Positions 24,498-32,612 of a stretch of 57,941 nucleotides of DNA are shown piece by piece (the first letter of the stretch is position 1; each line of letters starts with the position of its first letter). The stretch comes from Actinomycetota bacterium (GTDB lineage: Bacteria; Actinomycetota; CADDZG01; WHSQ01). The translations under genes were made by a program, and so were the position numbers. Below the pieces are notes generated by a model, which was not told the origin of the DNA, made no database searches, and saw only the letters and a list, made by a program, of their open reading frames with translations. The stretch lies in contig JACDAL010000069.1 of assembly GCA_013695465.1 (NCBI GenBank), forward strand, positions 1 through 57,941, read 5' to 3'.

Positions 24498-25685
24498 GTG
24501 ACAGAGCCCGCAACGATCCTGCACGTCGACATGGATGCTTTCTATGCCTCCGTCGAGATCGTGAAGGACCACTCGCTGAGGGGAAAGCCGGTCATCGTCG
24601 GGGGACACGGAGCGGGAGCGACTGGAGCAGGTGGGGGCCGCGGCGTGGTGACCTCGGCTTCCTATGAGGCGCGCTTCTTTGGAGTGAGCGCGGCGATGCC
24701 CTTGATCACCGCCCGCCGCCTGTGTCCTCACGGCGTCTTTCTGCCCAACGACCCTCACGCCTACAGCGACTATTCCGAGCGCATCCGGACGGTGTTCTCG
24801 AGCATCACGCCACTGGTGGAGCCGTTGTCCCTGGACGAGGCCTTCCTCGACGTGGCGGGCGCGGTCAAACTGTTCGGGCCCCCCGCGCAGATAGGACGCC
24901 TGATCAAGGAGCGGATCGCGGGATTGGGGTTGAGTTGCTCGGTGGGGATCGCAACGAACAAATTTCTGGCCAAGTTGGCCTCCACCCAATGCAAGCCCGC
25001 CGGGCTGCTCCAGGTGCCTTCCGAGGGAGTCGCCGAGTGGCTCCATCCCCTGCCGGTCACTGCACTGTGGGGCGTGGGAGGGCGCACTGCGGAGACCCTC
25101 CACCGCCTCGGGCTCAGAACCGTGGGGGATGTCGCCTCGATCTCACGGCGCACGCTCGAGAGGGCCGTGGGCGATGCGCTCGGCGCCCATCTCCACGCCC
25201 TCGCCCTCGGCCGCGACGACCGGGCAGTGGTTCCCTCCGAACCGGCCAAGTCGGTCGGCGCCGAAGAGACCTTTGAAGCAGATCTCGATTGCACCGAGCA
25301 TGTCCTGCGCGAACTGCTGCGGCTCTCGGACAGGACCGCTTCTCGCCTGCGGGACAAGGGCTTGTGCGGCCGCACTGTGACTCTCAAGCTGAGGTGGTCC
25401 AACTTTCAGACGGTCACCCGCTCTCGCACGCTTCCCGAAGAGGTCGACACCGCGGCAGAGATATATGAGGTCGTCCGGGCTCTGTTCGAGAAGCTCGTCC
25501 CCGAGCGCTTCCGCATCCGGCTCCTGGGAGTCTCGCTGACGACGCTGTCGGTCGGGGCTCCGACGCGCCAGACCTCTCTCTTCGGCGATCCCTCCAACCG
25601 GTTACGACTTGCCTCCGGGGCGGTGGACGAGCTGCGGGGTCGCTTTGGGCCCGAAGCCGTGCGCCCGGCCACCCTGCTCGACTAG
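24498..25685 (+). CDS. dinB: Y-family DNA polymerase IV
   Basis: This 395-residue translesion polymerase has all catalytic carboxylates: D11 in HVDMDAFYASVE, and D113-E114 in SLDEAFLDV. It is therefore an active DinB-type enzyme, unlike the catalytically dead ImuB that usually accompanies DnaE2. GRGVVTSASYEARFFGV and the thumb GVGGRTAETLHRLG are typical. The C-terminal QTSLF matches the beta-clamp-binding motif. An unusual Gly/Ala-rich stretch at residues 36-49 lengthens the loop before the conserved GVVTSASYEAR. The GTG start has no clear ribosome-binding site and lies 26 nt after the family 3 hairpin. Confidence 0.93.
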   Translation: MTEPATILHVDMDAFYASVEIVKDHSLRGKPVIVGGHGAGATGAGGGRGVVTSASYEARFFGVSAAMPLITARRLCPHGVFLPNDPHAYSDYSERIRTVFSSITPLVEPLSLDEAFLDVAGAVKLFGPPAQIGRLIKERIAGLGLSCSVGIATNKFLAKLASTQCKPAGLLQVPSEGVAEWLHPLPVTALWGVGGRTAETLHRLGLRTVGDVASISRRTLERAVGDALGAHLHALALGRDDRAVVPSEPAKSVGAEETFEADLDCTEHVLRELLRLSDRTASRLRDKGLCGRTVTLKLRWSNFQTVTRSRTLPEEVDTAAEIYEVVRALFEKLVPERFRIRLLGVSLTTLSVGAPTRQTSLFGDPSNRLRLASGAVDELRGRFGPEAVRPATLLD

Positions 25686-25713
25686 CCCCGCCGAGTGGCC
25701 GTCGGCCGCCGCC

Positions 25714-25759
25714 CACTTTCGAATCCACCCACCCGCCACTGTCGAATCCACCCACCCAC
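25714..25759 (+). repeat. Tandem pair of 23-bp repeats
   Basis: Units CACT(T/G)TCGAATCCACCCAC at 25714-25736 and 25737-25759 differ at two positions. A degenerate partial third unit follows. They lie in the gap between dinB and the DUF3040 gene, upstream of its promoter. A partial family 3-like arm (CGAGTGGCCGTC) is at 25692-25703. Confidence 0.85.
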
Positions 25760-25779
25760 CCTCCAATCTGGTCGAACCG

Positions 25780-25809
25780 AGGACACAGAACTCGGAGGCT
25801 TCCTATAAT
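25780..25809 (+). promoter_or_regulatory. Consensus promoter of the DUF3040 gene, probably leaderless
   Basis: AGGACA (25780-25785), an 18-nt spacer and a perfect TATAAT (25804-25809). The GTG start at 25819 falls 9 nt after the -10, so the transcript should begin at or a few bases before the start codon. No Shine-Dalgarno sequence is present. Confidence 0.7.
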
Positions 25810-25818
25810 TGACCTATC

Positions 25819-26196
25819 GTGCCTCTGTCTGAAGACGAGCAGCGCATCCTCGAGCAGATCGAGAAGGGCCTCTACGAGGAGGATCCGCGCTTTGGGCGCG
25901 CCCCGAATCGCAGGGCCGCTCACTTCCTCGACCGATTCGGACGGTTGCGCGCGGGCCTGCTGAGCCTCGTTGCGGGGTTGGCGGCACTGGTCCCGTTCTT
26001 CCTTGCGCGCTGGGTGATCGCCGGCGTCGTCGCGTTCTCTCTCATGGTGGCGGGAATCGTGCTACTGGCGGGTTCTGCGACCGATGCGCTGCGCGGGGCC
26101 GGTGGGGAGGACTCAAGACGGGGGGGCCGGGAGCGCATGCAGGGCGTGGTCGACCGCTTCCAGGAGCGGTTGCGCGACCGCTACAAGAACTCTTAA
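25819..26196 (+). CDS. DUF3040 family small membrane protein
   Basis: This 125-residue protein opens MPLSEDEQRILEQIEKGLYEEDPRFG, the DUF3040 signature seen across actinobacteria. Two adjacent TM helices (LLSLVAGLAALVPFFLA and VIAGVVAFSLMVAGIVLLAG, about residues 47-85) are followed by a charged C-terminal tail with RMQGVVDRFQERLRDRYKNS. Function is unknown. The family often lies near division or dnaE/dinB genes, so the position after dinB is not surprising. Confidence 0.88.
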   Translation: MPLSEDEQRILEQIEKGLYEEDPRFGRAPNRRAAHFLDRFGRLRAGLLSLVAGLAALVPFFLARWVIAGVVAFSLMVAGIVLLAGSATDALRGAGGEDSRRGGRERMQGVVDRFQERLRDRYKNS

Positions 26197-26228
26197 AACA
26201 AAAAACTTCGCGTCCCTCGCCCTTTTCC

Positions 26229-26258
26229 TTGCTCGCGCGTCGAGCGACGCGCTATGTT
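26229..26258 (+). promoter_or_regulatory. Promoter with a dyad in the -35/-10 spacer, upstream of the merR gene
   Basis: TTGCTC (26229-26234) and TATGTT (26253-26258) are separated by 18 nt consisting entirely of the inverted repeat GCGCGTC-GAGC-GACGCGC. MerR-type regulators bind dyads in stretched spacers and untwist the promoter. The placement suggests autoregulation, but the spacer is only 18 nt. The element could also be a hairpin ending the DUF3040 transcript. Confidence 0.5.
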
Positions 26259-26388
26259 CCAGTGTCTGCTGCTGGAAACGGGGGCAAACAAGGGATGGAT
26301 ACGTAGGGGCCGTTTCACTGTCTTAGGGGTCTTGTCTTTAAAGGTCTGTGTTCGGGGTCGACTCAAGACCGGAGGAGCGCGCGCACAA

Positions 26389-26883
26389 ATGGAGGGTTTT
26401 TCTGCTGAACAGGCATCTCGCTTTACAGGCTGCACGGCTCACCAGCTGAGGTATTGGGATCGCATCGATCTCGTCACCCCCAGTGTTCAGGCCACCGGAG
26501 GAAGGCCCGGGGTAAGAAGGCTTTACGGTTTTCGTGATCTCGTCGTCCTGCGGGTAATCCGCTCTCTGCTCCAAGGAGGCATGAGCCTTCAGCGCGTGCG
26601 CCGGGCGATCACCTATCTGCGCAAGAGGGCCGGGCTCGACCAGCACCTCTCGGAGGTCAAGCTCGTGACCGATGGGCAGAGCATCTTCAAGATCTGCCGC
26701 ACCGAGAACGAGATCATCGATGCGCTAAAGGAAGGGCAGATGACGTTCTTCTTGGCCATCGACGACATCGCCCGCAGCGTCGATCACAGCGTGTCGCAGT
26801 TCCTCTACGACCGCGAGGAGTTCGTAACCGCTCTAAAACAGGTGGAAACGGACCTCGGCCAGGAGCTCGCAGGCCAACGGTGA
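26389..26883 (+). CDS. MerR-family transcriptional regulator
   Basis: This 164-residue protein has an N-terminal winged HTH (FSAEQASRFTGCTAHQLRYWD), the MerR wing with GRPGVRRLYGFRDLVVLRVI, and a dimerisation helix beginning MSLQRVRRAITYLRKR. The C-terminal domain (about residues 80-164) has no cysteine pair typical of metal sensors. ATG 26389 follows GGAGGAG. The frame is open upstream but that part is not family-like. Effector and targets are unknown; MerR proteins of this type are found near replication and division genes in actinobacteria. Confidence 0.88.
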   Translation: MEGFSAEQASRFTGCTAHQLRYWDRIDLVTPSVQATGGRPGVRRLYGFRDLVVLRVIRSLLQGGMSLQRVRRAITYLRKRAGLDQHLSEVKLVTDGQSIFKICRTENEIIDALKEGQMTFFLAIDDIARSVDHSVSQFLYDREEFVTALKQVETDLGQELAGQR

Positions 26884-26986
26884 CGCTAGCTTCGGAGCCG
26901 ACTAACCTCTAACTCGTCGGAGGTGGGCCGAGTCGCATGACGGGGTGCAGTTGGTCATCAGATGACCCTCGGCGAGTTTTGAGCGG

Positions 26987-29245
26987 TCAAGTCCGGAGAG
27001 GGGGTGGCGCGAACAGGCGCCGGGCTCGCTCTTTCCAGCTTGCCTGACTCCATAAGCGCGCCCTCAGGCTCCCGGCCAACCGCCTGCTCTGCAGCGCCTC
27101 TTCCTTGGAGGCGCCGGTGGGGCTGTAACGCGCTTGTTCGTAGAGACCGGCCAGGGTCGCGACCTCGGCGGGCGCACGGCGGGCCTTCAGCAGCCGGCGT
27201 GCATATGACATCGCCGACTCCGACGGGGGCCGCGACAGCGTAAGGAGCTCGGCGGCCTCCTCGGCAAGGTGTTCGAACGCCGCCACGACCTCAGCGCTGG
27301 GGGAATGCGCTCGGGCGTAGCGGCGCCTGACTCGAACCTCTTTCAGCAGGGGAACTACAAGCAGAAAGGCGACCACGCCCACGAGCAAGGCCCGTGACAC
27401 GCGCCCGAAGGCGGCGCGCCACACCGGCGGTCGCCTCTGCTGCGGCGGGAGCACACCCGGGAGGCCCCTGCCGAGCTGGTCGGCCCTGTCCGCCTGCTTG
27501 GGTGCACCCCCGACCGGTTGTTGCTGGATACCGCCGGGAAGGCCCAGGCTCGAGACGTTGCCGCCTCCGAGTGACGGGGCGGTGTAGGAGGGAGTGGGGG
27601 CCGCGCTCCTCGGAGTGGGCTCGAACGCAACCCAGCCGTAGCCCTCGAACAGGACCTCCGGCCACGCATGCGCGTCGGTGCCGCGCACGACGTAGTTCCC
27701 TGTGTTGCTGTTGTCGCTGCCGGGCAGGAATCCGACCGATACGCGGGTGGGATATCCGAGCGAGCGGGACAGCAGGGCGAAGGCGGTTGCGAACTGCTGG
27801 CAGTACCCGGTCCTGCTGCGGGTCAGAAAACGGGTGAGGTAGTCGGTTGAAGCGATCGCGGCTACATCGGTTGAGTACTCGAAGGCCGGTCCTCGCAGGC
27901 TGTCCTGCAGTGCCACCAACTTCTCGAAGTCGGTTTCTGCGTCGCTTATCCAGGTATCACGGAGCTCCTCGACCTCGGTGGACAGCTCGGGAACAGAGGT
28001 GTTGCCGGCGAGGGGAGAGGCGACTTGCTCCCGGTTCAGCCTTTGATAGGAGACGCGCGGTACGGCCGACTGCACGTCGTAGGTGAGATCGGATGAGATC
28101 CCGCGCACGAACCTGAGGTCGTACATCATGGGATCGACGAGGACCGAGTCCTCGGCCCCTTGGGCCTCCTGGGTGAACGTTACGCTGGTGGGCGTGACCG
28201 CGGCCGGAAGGTACTCGCCCTCGAGCCCCGTGAGCCGGTAGCTCTGCTGCAGGGGTCTCGTAGCGGAGCTACCGACGGCTGCGGGCCCACCACCTCCGTC
28301 GAGGCCGAACATGGGTACACGCGTCCTCTCCGAGGGGTGCCAGCGCCGGCCGTCGAACTCCGACAGCGATACCAGCCGCCAGTAAGAGGGCCTGTTCGCC
28401 TCGACCTCGAACAACTCGAGGTCGGATTGTTTAAGCGCCTGCGGGACCAGATCCACCAGCACGTCGACCCGGCCCCCGCTGATCGCGCCGCCCCGAGCAG
28501 GACCGCCCGGGGTCCCGCTGCGCCACGACAGCAGACCGTCCTGGAGCGCGGGCAACGCGACGGGGGCGAGCAACGCTGCGGCGATGGAGGACGCGGCCAT
28601 GCGGCGGCCGAGTTGGCCGCTGAAGGGCTCGCCCTCTGACTCCTTGCCCTGCCACGGAGCGAGGAAGCGGCCCCACGATGCGAGGCGGTGGGACGATTCG
28701 AGGCCCAGAAAAGTGAGCAGAGCCGACATCCATAGGATCATCATCAGCGTCGTGCCCGCCCCTTCTCCCACGATGAGGGCGTAGGCGAAGAGGGCAAGGC
28801 TCGGGAGTACCGCCAGCAGCGGACGCCGCCAGCGGAAGCTCGCCACCTCGCCCAGGAGCGCCGCTACCCACATGCCCGCCACAACTAGCATCACGTAGCC
28901 GGGGCGGCTCGGGATGGGGGCATAGTCGACCGGGGACAACTCCCCGGCACGCACCACCGAGCGCGCCAGGCCGGCGGCAGCCGCGGGCGTGGGCAGGAGG
29001 TAGAAGGTGTTCTGCGACTCGAACACGAGGGAGAGGTACCAGAACAGGGCGGCGGCTCCGATCCACATCGTCGCTGCCGTCCCGGCCCCCACACGCCGGC
29101 CGATGATCGCGACCGCTCCGCCGAGCAGCGCCGCCAGCAGCCCAGGCCCCATGTAGTCGGACTCCATGAACAGCTGCTCGAAGGCGAACAGGGTGGCGAG
29201 CAGGACTGCCCCGAAGGCTAGACGAGCTCGGTTCTCGCTCCCCAT
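26987..29245 (-). CDS. Transglutaminase-like membrane protein (TgpA/DUF3488 type)
   Basis: This 752-residue protein has several N-terminal TM helices (residues about 8-230), an extracellular region with a transglutaminase-like triad, C482 in GYCQQFATAFALLSRSLGYP, H526 in DAHAWPEV, and E542 in AFEPTP, then a Pro/Gln-rich linker, one more TM helix (ALLVGVVAFLLVVPLL) and a cytoplasmic DUF4129-like tail. It is the last gene of a moxR-DUF58-transglutaminase operon, a widespread set of unknown detailed role. The strong AAGGAGG ribosome-binding site selects ATG 29245 over 29284. It overlaps the DUF58 gene by 28 nt. Confidence 0.9.
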   Translation of the reverse strand: MGSENRARLAFGAVLLATLFAFEQLFMESDYMGPGLLAALLGGAVAIIGRRVGAGTAATMWIGAAALFWYLSLVFESQNTFYLLPTPAAAAGLARSVVRAGELSPVDYAPIPSRPGYVMLVVAGMWVAALLGEVASFRWRRPLLAVLPSLALFAYALIVGEGAGTTLMMILWMSALLTFLGLESSHRLASWGRFLAPWQGKESEGEPFSGQLGRRMAASSIAAALLAPVALPALQDGLLSWRSGTPGGPARGGAISGGRVDVLVDLVPQALKQSDLELFEVEANRPSYWRLVSLSEFDGRRWHPSERTRVPMFGLDGGGGPAAVGSSATRPLQQSYRLTGLEGEYLPAAVTPTSVTFTQEAQGAEDSVLVDPMMYDLRFVRGISSDLTYDVQSAVPRVSYQRLNREQVASPLAGNTSVPELSTEVEELRDTWISDAETDFEKLVALQDSLRGPAFEYSTDVAAIASTDYLTRFLTRSRTGYCQQFATAFALLSRSLGYPTRVSVGFLPGSDNSNTGNYVVRGTDAHAWPEVLFEGYGWVAFEPTPRSAAPTPSYTAPSLGGGNVSSLGLPGGIQQQPVGGAPKQADRADQLGRGLPGVLPPQQRRPPVWRAAFGRVSRALLVGVVAFLLVVPLLKEVRVRRRYARAHSPSAEVVAAFEHLAEEAAELLTLSRPPSESAMSYARRLLKARRAPAEVATLAGLYEQARYSPTGASKEEALQSRRLAGSLRARLWSQASWKERARRLFAPPPLRT

Positions 29246-30504
29246 GCCACCTCCTTGCGGGCCGTGGTTCGGGGACTCCCCCACGCCGCTCCCAGCAAAT
29301 CGTCCGGGCCCAGCACCACCGAACGCACTCGCGCCCGTCCCATCAGCCGCGCCGCCTCGAGCGTCCTCTGCTCACCTTCCCAGCGTGCCCGCGTGCTCAG
29401 GTGTCCGAAACGGTGGGCGGGGAAGCTCACCACGCTTACCTGCTTGAAGCGTGCTGCGCAGCGAGACACCGCCAGGGCTTCGGCTGCCCCCACCGCCCCG
29501 GTGATCACCACCAGGGCCGCCTCGTGGGCGGCCGCGCCCTCGAGCTCTCTCACACGTTGCAGGAAGGAGTCGTCGCCGGAGCTGCTTCCTCGCAGCTCCA
29601 GAGTGGCGAGTAGGTCAAGGCCGCGATTCAGATGATCTGTCCCGCGGCCGCTCGCGAGCCCCGCGCCATGAGCGGTGACCAGTGAGAAGCCGTATCCGGA
29701 GCGGCAGTAGAGGTCGAGCAGAGAGGCCGCCGCACTCGCTGCGCGCTCGAACGAGGAGCTGGTCGCACTGCCCTCGTAGGGAGCGGCGCGGTCGTCTACC
29801 ACCACAGTGGCCCGGGTGTGCCATGGGGTTTCCTCCTGCCGGATCATGAAGCGGCCCCGTTTGGCCGTTGAAGCCCAGTGAACCTTGCGCAGGTCGTCTC
29901 CCTCCACGTACTCCCTCATCGTGTAGAAGTCTTCGCCCCGACCGCCGGAGAGCCTTCTAAGGGATGCCTGGGACATGCTTCGCCGTTCCCCCTGCTCGCG
30001 CGGGAGGCCCAGGGGCTCGATCGCCGGATGCACGAGCAGGGGAGTGGGGGGGGCCGCCTCCGAGGTCGTGCGGGCCAGCCCGAAGGGATCGATCACCGAG
30101 ATCTGCAGGGGGCCGATGGCATAACGACCACGGCGTGCCGGCGTCACCCGCAGGCCTGCCTCCCGGTGGCCCCCGGGCTCGATTCCGTGAAGTCCGAAGC
30201 GAGTATGCCCCGAAAGGCCCGGGGGCAGGCGTTCCTCGAGCAGCAGCATAGGAGCGGCGCCGCGGCCCTTGTTCGTCAGCACGAGCTCGATCGAGACCTG
30301 TTGCTGTGGGCGTGTCCGAGCCGGTGAGATCGTTCGCGCCGCGGTCAACGAGAAGCGGCCTCGCCGCACCACCAAGAGCGCAAGCCCCACCAAGGCGATG
30401 AGCCCGAAGCCGAGTTGCTGCAGAGGTTGGTTGCCGAAGATGGCTCCGAGCACGAGGATGCCCAAGCCGGTCGACGCCACCACCCAGCCCCTCCCGGTGG
30501 GCAC
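29218..30504 (-). CDS. DUF58 domain protein (von Willebrand A-like) of the MoxR operon
   Basis: This 428-residue protein has two N-terminal TM helices (STGLGILVLGAIFG and LGFGLIALVGLALLVV). A beta-rich stretch follows, then the DUF58 core: GRGEDFYTMREYVEGDDLR, then KVHWASTAKRGRFMIRQEE, then a vWA-like VVVDDRAAPYEG. It is expected to sit at the membrane and work with the MoxR ATPase in assembly or activation of a partner. The GTG start at 30504 has an AGGAG upstream. Confidence 0.9.
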   Translation of the reverse strand: MPTGRGWVVASTGLGILVLGAIFGNQPLQQLGFGLIALVGLALLVVRRGRFSLTAARTISPARTRPQQQVSIELVLTNKGRGAAPMLLLEERLPPGLSGHTRFGLHGIEPGGHREAGLRVTPARRGRYAIGPLQISVIDPFGLARTTSEAAPPTPLLVHPAIEPLGLPREQGERRSMSQASLRRLSGGRGEDFYTMREYVEGDDLRKVHWASTAKRGRFMIRQEETPWHTRATVVVDDRAAPYEGSATSSSFERAASAAASLLDLYCRSGYGFSLVTAHGAGLASGRGTDHLNRGLDLLATLELRGSSSGDDSFLQRVRELEGAAAHEAALVVITGAVGAAEALAVSRCAARFKQVSVVSFPAHRFGHLSTRARWEGEQRTLEAARLMGRARVRSVVLGPDDLLGAAWGSPRTTARKEVAWGARTELV

Positions 30505-30548
30505 TAGTGCTCCTGAGCGGAAGTATCGGGACTTGCGCAGAGGTGCAT

Positions 30549-31532
30549 CTAGGCTTGCTCGCGTGCCGGGATCGGGACCCGGCCGAGAAGGCCCTCCAGG
30601 ATGTCCTCGATCGTGTCTCCGCGCATCTGGGCCTCTGGCGCCAACACGAGCCGGTGCGCCAGGACCGATACGGCGAGGTCCTTGACGTCGTCGGGCACGA
30701 CGTAGTCGCGTCCGCGGCTGGCCGCAGCCGCCCGAGCGGCCCTCAGCAGGTAGAGGGAGGCGCGCGGGCTGGCCCCTAGATAGATTTCCGGATGGGCTCT
30801 CGTCGCTTCCGAGAGATCGACTATGTAGCGCTTGAGGCTCGGGGCCACATGGATGCGTCTTGCGGTCTCGATGAGCGCGACTATCGTCTCGGCCCCGGCC
30901 ACCGACTCGAGCTTCTCGAACGCCGAGCTACCCCCGTGCGTATCGAGAATCTCGAGCTCCGAGGAGCGGCTCGGATAGCCCATCGAGAGCCTCATCATGA
31001 AGCGGTCGAGTTGAGACTCGGGTAGGGGATAGGTCCCCTCGTGCTCCAGAGGGTTCTGCGTTGCGATCACCATGAACGGTGCCTGCAGCTCGTGAGTTGT
31101 GCCGTCCACAGTCACCTGTCGTTCTTCCATGCACTCCAGCAGAGCCGACTGCGTCTTGGGGGAGGCCCGGTTGATCTCGTCGCTGAGGCAGATGTTGGCG
31201 AACACGGCCCCCGGCTTGAACTCGAACTCATCCGTCCCGGCCTTCCACACATTCACGCCGGTCACGTCCGATGGAAGTAGGTCGGGAGTGAATTGGACCC
31301 GGGCCCACGTACAGCCGACCGATCGCGCCAGTGATTTGGCGAGCATGGTTTTGCCCACGCCGGGCACGTCCTCCAGAACGACGTGACCTTCGGCCACGAG
31401 CGCGATCAGGGTCAATCTAATGACTTCTGCCTTACCCTGGATGGTCTCTTCGATATTGGCGACGATGCTCTCGAAGGACGCTTGGAAGGCTTCGAGGCCC
31501 CCTGAGATGGTGCTGCTGCTGGCGGTGTTCAA
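30549..31532 (-). CDS. MoxR-family AAA+ ATPase
   Basis: This 327-residue chaperone-like ATPase has Walker A EDVPGVGKTMLAKSLA, Walker B ICLSDEINRASPKTQSALLE, sensor 1 IATQNPLEHEGTYPLPE, and LDRFMMRLSMGYP. The C-terminal lid contains SPRASLYLLRAARAAA. I prefer the TTG start at 31532, which directly follows GAGGGAGGGAC and gives the usual family length. ATG 31604 or 31622 would add an unconserved N-terminus and push into the divergent gene's promoter region. First gene of the moxR-DUF58-transglutaminase operon. Confidence 0.9.
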   Translation of the reverse strand: MNTASSSTISGGLEAFQASFESIVANIEETIQGKAEVIRLTLIALVAEGHVVLEDVPGVGKTMLAKSLARSVGCTWARVQFTPDLLPSDVTGVNVWKAGTDEFEFKPGAVFANICLSDEINRASPKTQSALLECMEERQVTVDGTTHELQAPFMVIATQNPLEHEGTYPLPESQLDRFMMRLSMGYPSRSSELEILDTHGGSSAFEKLESVAGAETIVALIETARRIHVAPSLKRYIVDLSEATRAHPEIYLGASPRASLYLLRAARAAAASRGRDYVVPDDVKDLAVSVLAHRLVLAPEAQMRGDTIEDILEGLLGRVPIPAREQA

Positions 31533-31650
31533 GTCCCTCCCTCGAACGGGCTCAATGCGTCCGAGGTTACCCTGTAGCGGCGGCTTAGTGGGTTGGGGCG
31601 ACATTCCCGGAGCCGTCGGCACAGCGATATCCAGCTACAAGGGAGGGGCG

Positions 31651-31863
31651 ATGGCCGGCTGGGGCGACGACCCCGAGCTCGAACGGCTTCGGGCTCTGGT
31701 CGATGAGGGCTGGGATGTGGTCGAGATCACCGAGGACCCGAGCGCGCAAGGAGGTCCCAGCGACACGGTGCGCCTGCGTCGCGGCGATGAGGCCGCGGAG
31801 TGCACCTCGGACCATCTCGCGTTTCATCGCTATGTCGAGTACCTCAGAGAGGAAGGGACCTAG
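31651..31863 (+). CDS. Small acidic hypothetical protein, divergent from moxR
   Basis: This 70-residue protein begins MAGWGDDPELERLRALVDEG. It is rich in Asp/Glu and Arg, ends VEYLREEGT, and has no membrane segment or cysteine pair. GGGAGGGG just precedes the ATG. I do not recognise the family. It lies between the moxR promoter region and the HNH gene and is read in the direction of the latter. A shared promoter region at 31533-31650 with moxR is likely. Confidence 0.5.
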   Translation: MAGWGDDPELERLRALVDEGWDVVEITEDPSAQGGPSDTVRLRRGDEAAECTSDHLAFHRYVEYLREEGT

Positions 31864-31901
31864 GCCTCTAGGGACGCTCCGTAAGGAGCCCGGGCTCTCT
31901 A

Positions 31902-31907
31902 TATACT
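31902..31907 (+). promoter_or_regulatory. Putative -10 element of the HNH endonuclease gene
   Basis: TATACT within CTATATACTGG, ending 9 nt before the TTG start codon at 31917, so the transcript would be leaderless or nearly so. The -35 region is not clear. Confidence 0.45.
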
Positions 31908-31916
31908 GGACGGACC

Positions 31917-32438
31917 TTGGGAAGAGCGCTTGTTCTCAACGCTTCCTACCAACCGCTGTGCGTGGTTCCGGACCGGCGGGCGTTGGTTCTTGCCCTCAAA
32001 GGAAAGGCCGAGGTCTTGCACACCAACGGTCACGTCTTTCGCTCCGAGACTCTGGCCTTCCAGGCTCCCAGCGTCGTGCGCCTGCACTACTTCGTGAAGG
32101 TTCCCCACAGGGGCCGGACGACCCTCTCGCGACGGGCGGTGCTCGTCCGCGACGCGTTCGAGTGCCAGTACTGCGGGCGCCAGGCTGAGAACGTGGACCA
32201 CATCGTCCCCAAGAGCCGCGGCGGCGGCCACACCTGGGACAACGTGGTCGCAGCGTGCCGGCCGTGCAACTCGCGCAAGGAGAACCGCAACCCGGCGGAG
32301 GTCGGCATGCGCCTCCGCCACCCGCCCGGCCGGCCTCACGATAGCGTTTGGATCATGGTTGCAGTCGAGCGGGTCGACCCGCAATGGATTCAGTATCTGA
32401 GCCTTCCCACCTCCCGCCGCCACTCGCTTCAAGCCTGA
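31917..32438 (+). CDS. HNH endonuclease
   Basis: This 173-residue protein begins with the family's VLNASYQPLCVV and has a zinc-binding HNH module: CQYCGRQAENVDHIVPKSRG, then TWDNVVAACRPCNSRKENR, with both CxxC pairs present. Free-standing HNH proteins of this type are very widespread in actinobacteria and their cellular role is not settled. Start is TTG at 31917, required to keep the first residue before GRALVLNASY. Its TGA precedes a gap carrying family 2 repeats and the mraZ promoter. Confidence 0.9.
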   Translation: MGRALVLNASYQPLCVVPDRRALVLALKGKAEVLHTNGHVFRSETLAFQAPSVVRLHYFVKVPHRGRTTLSRRAVLVRDAFECQYCGRQAENVDHIVPKSRGGGHTWDNVVAACRPCNSRKENRNPAEVGMRLRHPPGRPHDSVWIMVAVERVDPQWIQYLSLPTSRRHSLQA

Positions 32439-32459
32439 CACACCTCGGCGAGGGCTGTC

Positions 32460-32528
32460 CTCGATCGTCCACTACGCGCGGTTGACGACCGGATAGGCAC
32501 TCGATCGTCCATAACGCGCGCTTTGAGG
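32460..32528 (-). repeat. Family 2 repeat, inverted pair upstream of mraZ
   Basis: Two units starting CTCGATCGTCCA at 32460 and 32500, spaced exactly 40 nt, are the reverse complement of the apt-rel repeat at 8681-8760. The first unit retains the CGACCGG end; the second diverges after GCTTTGA. This pair lies at the start of the 321-nt gap (32439-32759) that also holds the dcw promoter and MraZ sites. Confidence 0.88.
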
Positions 32529-32573
32529 CCCTCATGGAAGCGTGTCCAGGCCTGAATAACGCCCTTGTAATTG

Positions 32574-32602
32574 TTGACTTAGTGGTCGGGTAGCCCTAGT
32601 TT
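32574..32602 (+). promoter_or_regulatory. Promoter of the mraZ/dcw cluster
   Basis: TTGACT (32574-32579), a 17-nt spacer and TAGTTT (32597-32602). The predicted transcription start at about 32609 lies just before the MraZ sites. The resulting leader is about 150 nt long and purine-rich. Confidence 0.65.
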
Positions 32603-32612
32603 TGACCTTCCA

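Noticed and set aside
24498-25685. ImuB annotation for the Y-family polymerase next to dnaE2
   Set aside because: D11, D113 and E114 are all present; ImuB lacks the catalytic carboxylates. DinB is the better call.
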